DNA from: SHYR01 sp036013055
GTDB lineage: Bacteria; Chloroflexota; Dehalococcoidia; UBA2979
Assembly: GCA_036013055.1 (NCBI GenBank)
Contig: DASCQM010000020.1
Span: 62,001 to 126,000, forward strand
Reading direction: 5' to 3'
DNA length: 64,000 bases
Shown: positions 60,072 to 64,000 of the stretch, one piece after another
Layout: each line of letters begins with the position of its first letter
Position numbering within the stretch: the first letter of the stretch is position 1
Translations under genes and position numbers: made by a program
The notes under the pieces: model-generated
What the model saw: the letters and a program-made list of their open reading frames with translations, nothing else
Database searches by the model: none
What the model was told of the DNA's origin: nothing

Positions 60072-60154
60072 GCGCGTTCACGCCGGCAGGCGACGGGATG
60101 CTCAAGGGCTTCGATGAGCCGGTAGCGCCGTATGCCGCGCAGGTGAGTTGTTGA
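60068..60154 (+). other. 28-residue ORF resembling a class III cyclase tail
   Basis: An ATG overlapping the YdcZ stop (ATGA at 60068-60071) opens a 28-codon frame that reads FTPAGDGMLKGFDEPVAPYA and then a few residues more. LKGFDEPV is the usual C-terminal phrase of class III adenylate cyclases. With no catalytic domain before it, this is probably a relic of a deleted cyclase rather than a gene. It lies 10 bp before the dipeptidase. Confidence 0.3.
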
Positions 60155-60164
60155 GAGGAGCGTC

Positions 60165-61175
60165 ATGACCACTGAGCTGAACCGCGAATTTCCACCCGTC
60201 TTCGACGGCCACGAGGACTTCATCACTCAGATTCCGCGCGGTGCCGGTTCGCCGCCGCCGTGGGAAGCCCGTGACTTCCTCGAAGAGTCGGCCGAGGGCC
60301 ACGTCGACCTGCCGAGGGCAATGCGAGGCGGCCTGGGCGGCTGCTTCACCTCGATCTACCTCTCGAACGAACGAGCGGAGGCGAACGCACTCTCGTACGC
60401 CCTGCGCGAGATGAACGACGTGTTCCAGATTGCTGACCGCTCGGAGAGCCGCTTCCGTGTCTGCCGCACCGTCGATGAGGTCCGCGCGGCTTTCGCGGAT
60501 GGTGCATTCGCGTCGGTGTTCATGTTCGAGGGCGCCGACCCGATTTCGTGGAGCCTGAACGAACTGCGCGTCTTCTACGAAGCGGGGCTGCGTTGCCTGG
60601 CGCCGACATGGAGTCGGTCGACGATCTTCGCCCACGGCGTCGCGTTCGCGGGGTCGCTGCCGGAGACGGGACTGACCGACCTCGGACGGGAGCTCGTCGC
60701 GGAATGCAACCGGCTCGGCATCATCCTCGATGTCTCGCACATCAACCGCGCGGGCTTCGCGGACATGCTGGAGGCGTCGACCTCGCCGGTGATCGCGACC
60801 CATTCGAGCGTGCAGGCGCTCTCACCCCACGTGCGCAATCTCGATGATGACCAGATTCGGGCGCTGGCCGAGCAGGGCGGGACGATGGGGATCAACTTCG
60901 CGACCTCATTCCTGCGCAGCGACATGAAGCGCGACACGGATACTCCGCTGGAGACGATCGTCGAACACTTCGACCACGTGGTGAACCTCGTCGGTGACGA
61001 GCATGTCTCGTTCGGCACTGACTTCGACGGTACCGAGATCCCGGAGGTCGTGGCCGATGCCGCTGGCCTGCCTGTCGTGCTGCGGGCGTTGCAGGCGCGT
61101 GGCTACTCGGACGACCGCCTCGAACGCATCTGCAACGGCAACTTCCTGCGCGTGGCTACCGACGTGTGGCGCTGA
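60165..61175 (+). CDS. M19 membrane (renal) dipeptidase-type metallohydrolase
   Basis: The 336-residue TIM-barrel enzyme has metal ligands in FDGHEDFITQIP, VFMFEGADPISWSL (bridging Glu), ILDVSHINRAGF and VIATHSSVQALSPHVRNL, and the C-terminal FGTDFDGTEIPEVV. AGAGGAG precedes the ATG. No signal peptide is visible, so it is probably cytosolic. The family splits dipeptides and some other amides. Confidence 0.92.
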   Translation: MTTELNREFPPVFDGHEDFITQIPRGAGSPPPWEARDFLEESAEGHVDLPRAMRGGLGGCFTSIYLSNERAEANALSYALREMNDVFQIADRSESRFRVCRTVDEVRAAFADGAFASVFMFEGADPISWSLNELRVFYEAGLRCLAPTWSRSTIFAHGVAFAGSLPETGLTDLGRELVAECNRLGIILDVSHINRAGFADMLEASTSPVIATHSSVQALSPHVRNLDDDQIRALAEQGGTMGINFATSFLRSDMKRDTDTPLETIVEHFDHVVNLVGDEHVSFGTDFDGTEIPEVVADAAGLPVVLRALQARGYSDDRLERICNGNFLRVATDVWR

Positions 61176-61284
61176 GTCGACGCCCTCACGGGTCGCCGTC
61201 GCGGGAGATCCGCACGCCTCGCTGCATGGCCCGCGCTAGACTGCCTGCGAATGGCGGATTCGCACCGCGCGAGATGGGGCACCG

Positions 61285-62484
61285 ATGAAGATCACCGAGA
61301 TCGAGACGTTCGTCGTCGATGCCGGTTGGCGACCGTGGCAGTTCGTCGCGGTGCGCACTGATGAGGGCATCACCGGCTACGGCGAGTGCTCAGACGGGCG
61401 CAATCCGTTCGGGATCGTCGGAACGGTTACCGACCTCGAACCGATCCTGCTCGGACGCGACCCGCGGGCCGTCGAGGCGCTGTACTGGGACATGTACCGC
61501 GTCACGCGGCAGAGCCCTGGCGGCATCGCGGCAAAGGCGATCGCGGGCATCGAACTCGCGCTCTGGGACCTCAAGGCGAAGGCGCTCGGCGTGCCCGTCT
61601 ACGAACTGTTCGGCGGGCCGATCAGAGAGCGCCAGCGCGTCTACTGGTCGCACTGCGGGACGTCGCGCGTACGCGGCCACGAGCTGATCGGCACGCCGCC
61701 GATCGACTCGTACGAGGCGATCACCCGTCTCGGCGAAGAGGTCGTCTCGAAGGGGTTCACCGCGCTCAAGACAAACATCGTGATCCCCGGCGACCCGGCC
61801 CGCACCTATGGCGGCGGCTTCGGCGCCGGCGCGACCGATCAGGACGTACCCGTTGAGATCCTGCGCCACATCGAGCGCCAGCTCGCTGCGTTCGCGGATG
61901 GCGTTGGCCCGGACTTCGAGTTGGCGATCGACCTCAACTTCCACTTCAAGCCGGAAGCCGCCGTGAAGATCTGCCGCATCGCCGAACAGTTCACGATGCT
62001 ATGGGTCGAGATCGACATGTACGACCCGCACGCGCTGCGCCAGATCCACGACGGTACGACCGTGCCGATCACGTCCGGCGAGAACCTCTACGGGCTGCGC
62101 GACTACCGCCCCTATTTCGAGGCGCGCTCCATGGACAACGTGATGATCGATGTCCCGTGGAACGGCTTCTCCCGCTCCCGCGACATCGCGCTGCTGGCGG
62201 AGAGCTACGAGCTGAACGTCGCGCCGCACAACTACTACTCCCACCTCTCGACGCACATCGCGCTCCACCTCTGCGCCATCGTGCCCAACGTGCGCATCCT
62301 CGAGATCGACATCGACGACGTCCCCTGGAAGGACGACCTGACGGGCGGCGCGCTCGAGTTCGACGCGGGCACGCTCGCGATTCCGGACGGCCCTGGCTGG
62401 GGACTCGACTTCAACGAGGACGTGGCCCGCGCGCACGTCTGGGAGCCGGGCCGCGGCCCGGGATTCACCGCGCAAGCGCAGTAG
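61285..62484 (+). CDS. Enolase-superfamily (mandelate racemase/muconate lactonising) dehydratase
   Basis: The 399-residue protein has the capping and barrel domains of this superfamily: MKITEIETFVVDAGW, DEGITGYGECSDGRN, then KAIAGIELALWDLKAKALG, GVPVYELFGGP and GFTALKTNIV (Lys on strand 2). Metal ligands appear in ELAIDLNFHF (Asp), MLWVEIDMYD (Glu) and TSGENLYGLRDY (Glu), and the acid/base His in VAPHNYYSHLSTHIAL. It resembles galactonate dehydratase-type sugar-acid dehydratases. The actual sugar acid is not known. The gene stands alone, 110 bp after the dipeptidase. Confidence 0.88.
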   Translation: MKITEIETFVVDAGWRPWQFVAVRTDEGITGYGECSDGRNPFGIVGTVTDLEPILLGRDPRAVEALYWDMYRVTRQSPGGIAAKAIAGIELALWDLKAKALGVPVYELFGGPIRERQRVYWSHCGTSRVRGHELIGTPPIDSYEAITRLGEEVVSKGFTALKTNIVIPGDPARTYGGGFGAGATDQDVPVEILRHIERQLAAFADGVGPDFELAIDLNFHFKPEAAVKICRIAEQFTMLWVEIDMYDPHALRQIHDGTTVPITSGENLYGLRDYRPYFEARSMDNVMIDVPWNGFSRSRDIALLAESYELNVAPHNYYSHLSTHIALHLCAIVPNVRILEIDIDDVPWKDDLTGGALEFDAGTLAIPDGPGWGLDFNEDVARAHVWEPGRGPGFTAQAQ

Positions 62485-62566
62485 CTGCCGGCCCGCAGCG
62501 AAGGCACTGCGAGAACGACCAACGCGGCGCCAACAGCGGTCGGCTCTCAGGTCTGCTTCTGCCCGC

Positions 62567-62923
62567 TCAGCGGTAGTACTCCGGAACGAACTGCGAGTCG
62601 TAGGTGCAGAGACCGGTCACAACGATCACGACAGGCACAAGAATGATCACGAGCGGCGCGATGATCGGCGAGAGGCGACGACGGTGACGACGCGTCAGTT
62701 CATCCCGCCAGTCAGCCGAGCTGAGATTGCCGTCCTCCGCGCGCCGCGTCACGCCGTAGGCCACGGCGAGCAGAGCGCCAGCAGCCAGCTCCGCGAGACC
62801 GGCGGCGACCGCGAGCGGGATCCCCTCGTCCAGCCCTGCGCTCAGCAAATGAAGACCGATCGCCACCGCGAGCAAGACCAACGGGATCACGAGTAGCAGC
62901 ATCACGCTCCGCGCCCACCTCAA
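62567..62923 (-). CDS. Small membrane protein of unknown function
   Basis: The 118-residue protein has two N-terminal hydrophobic helices (about 6-28 and 35-57), a charged stretch RRAEDGNLSSADWRDELTRR, and a third helix near 85-105 (IIAPLVIILVPVVIVVTGL). It matches no family I recognise. The 160 bp upstream, up to the tRNA, contain no other feature. Confidence 0.55.
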   Translation of the reverse strand: MRWARSVMLLLVIPLVLLAVAIGLHLLSAGLDEGIPLAVAAGLAELAAGALLAVAYGVTRRAEDGNLSSADWRDELTRRHRRRLSPIIAPLVIILVPVVIVVTGLCTYDSQFVPEYYR

Positions 62924-63080
62924 TCTCGCCGACGCCGAGACTGAACACGCACGCGCCGTCCGCCGTCAAGCACATCAACAAGCCGCTTCACCCCGCATCC
63001 GCACGCCGTCGGAGCGCTCCGGACGCCAAGGTGGCCGCCCCGGATCACTCCGGAACGGCCACCTCAGTACAGAGATCGAT

Positions 63081-63155
63081 GGTGGACCTGGGGGGACTCG
63101 AACCCCCGACTTCCACACTGCCAGTGTGGCGCTCTCCCAGCTGAGCTACAGGCCC
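63081..63155 (-). tRNA. tRNA-Ala(GGC)
   Basis: The 75-nt minus-strand sequence begins GGGCCTGTAGCTCAGCTGGG, has an anticodon loop CTGGCAG (anticodon GGC), a T-arm GGTTCGAGTCC and the acceptor end CAGGTCC with A73 and encoded CCA. The acceptor stem has the G3-U70 pair, the identity mark of alanine tRNA. Confidence 0.95.
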
Positions 63156-63208
63156 GCGGCGACCATTATCGCTGCCCGCCAGCTTCACCGCGAGCGGGGC
63201 GTCGAGGG

Positions 63209-64000
63209 CTACTCCCCGGTGAACTTCGGCGGGCGCTTCTCGCGGAAGCTGAGGCCCGATTCCTTCGCGTCGTGCGGCGCGATGCGCGATGTGATCAGAC
63301 CCAGCCGCTCGTTGAGCAGCGCCTGCTCAAGTGTGACGCTGAGGTTGCGCTGGATCGTGCGCTTGGCGGAGCGGATCGCCATCGGTGGCCAGAACGCGAT
63401 CTGGTCGGCGAGCGTGACGGCCTCGTCGACGAGGTCGTCGGCAGCAACGAGCCGGTCGAGCAGACCGATGCGGTGCGCCTCGTCCGCGTCGACGCCACGG
63501 GCGGTCGTGATCAGGTCGAAGGCGCGTGAGTAGCCGATGATGTTCGGCAGGAAGAAGCTCATGCCGGAGTCCGGCGAGAGGCTGCGCTCCACGAACATCG
63601 CACGGAAGCGCGAGTGCTCAGAGCCAACGCGCATGTCGCAGGCCAGCGAGAGGCTCATGCCCGCTCCGGCGGCGACGCCGTTCACGGCGGCGATCGTCGG
63701 TTTGTCGAGGTTGTAGAAGGCCAGCGCCTGTTTGCCGACCCAGCCCATCTCATCGAGGCGCTCGTTCTGCGGCGGCACGCCGTCACGCTCGACGCGCGGC
63801 CCGGTAAGATCGGCGCCGGAGCAGAAGCCGCGCCCGGCACCGGTCACGACCATGGCGCGGATGCTGTCGTCGGCGCCAACTTCCGCGCAGGCCGCCCGCG
63901 TGTCCTCCTGCAGGCCGCGGCTGAGCGCGTTCAGCTTCTCCGGCCGGTTCAGCGTGACGAGCGCGATCCGCCCGTCCTCGCCGCGACGTTCGAACGTCAG
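63209..64000 (-). CDS. Enoyl-CoA hydratase/isomerase family protein (partial)
   Basis: The gene enters from the right edge; 263 residues are visible, beginning inside the first domain (LTFERRGEDGRIALVTLNRP). Crotonase motifs follow: MVVTGAGRGFCSGADLTGP, then IAAVNGVAAGAGMSLSLACD (oxyanion glycines) and VERSLSPDSGMSFFLPNIIG, with Asp in the second catalytic position, then a C-terminal helix ending REKRPPKFTGE. This pattern fits PaaG-like or general crotonase members; the substrate is unknown. Confidence 0.88.
   Translation of the reverse strand: MTFERRGEDGRIALVTLNRPEKLNALSRGLQEDTRAACAEVGADDSIRAMVVTGAGRGFCSGADLTGPRVERDGVPPQNERLDEMGWVGKQALAFYNLDKPTIAAVNGVAAGAGMSLSLACDMRVGSEHSRFRAMFVERSLSPDSGMSFFLPNIIGYSRAFDLITTARGVDADEAHRIGLLDRLVAADDLVDEAVTLADQIAFWPPMAIRSAKRTIQRNLSVTLEQALLNERLGLITSRIAPHDAKESGLSFREKRPPKFTGE

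Noticed and set aside
62924..63080. Stretch between the small membrane protein and tRNA-Ala checked for RNA genes or ORFs
   Set aside because: Only a weak GGTGGCC/GGCCACC-type inverted repeat is seen near 63030-63063; no gene supported.

Overview
This 64 kb window is GC-rich chromosomal DNA from a bacterium, most likely a member of Chloroflexota (a Dehalococcoidia-like lineage). The lineage is an inference. It rests on a split DUF5679 zinc-ribbon gene, the gene order rpsB-tsf-frr-uppS-cdsA-dxr-rseP-ispG-proS-nusA-ylxR-infB-rbfA-truB, F420-type LLM oxidoreductases, actinobacterial-style myo-inositol phosphate synthase, and a mix of ATG/GTG starts with many ATGA/GTGA overlaps. No rRNA, CRISPR array, transposase or phage gene was seen. 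Two tRNA genes (Ser-GCU, Ala-GGC) are present, both with encoded CCA.

Layout. 1-5.3 kb: NAD(P)HX repair, acpS, folD, prfB with the classical +1 frameshift site, a secreted MA-type metallopeptidase and a VOC protein. 5.4-11.8 kb: a tightly packed minus-strand cluster that reads as phosphatidylinositol/phosphatidylinositol-mannoside synthesis (ino1, two LpxL-type acyltransferases, a PHP phosphoesterase, a PimA-like mannosyltransferase, a CDP-alcohol phosphatidyltransferase) ending in a thioredoxin-fold protein. 12-28.4 kb: a minus-strand block of translation and isoprenoid/lipid genes. rimP is not at its usual place before nusA, and pyrH is not at its usual place between tsf and frr. cdsA here would supply CDP-diacylglycerol to the inositol lipid cluster.

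28.5-33.8 kb: an FmdB-type protein, dtd, and the de novo NAD operon nadA-nadB-nadC with a P-loop kinase-like gene. A palindromic operator candidate lies upstream of nadA. 33.8-37 kb: an accessory-looking segment holding a frameshifted membrane protein, a 97-bp remnant of an LLM oxidoreductase, arsM, and a class III cyclase. 37-40.4 kb: an operon of miaB, a GyrI-like protein, an NrtR-like Nudix regulator (a candidate for the nadA operator) and the intact LLM gene, headed by tRNA-Ser.

40.5-57.2 kb: a Tat-exported LysM protein, sucCD, an AlbA/Schlafen-type gene split at a G8 tract, YqgE, a flavin reductase, a metallophosphoesterase, a YbaK-type protein, a DUF885 protein, a ketopantoate-reductase-like protein, an acyl-CoA synthetase, a PEP-utilising enzyme gene cut by an in-frame TGA, an aldo/keto reductase and typA. 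57.3-64 kb: an alpha/beta hydrolase with Thr in place of the nucleophilic Ser, a PPOX-fold protein, a scar where a hydrolase remnant meets a 5'-truncated YdcZ-type transporter gene, an intact YdcZ gene, an M19 dipeptidase, an enolase-superfamily dehydratase, a small membrane protein, tRNA-Ala and a partial enoyl-CoA hydratase.
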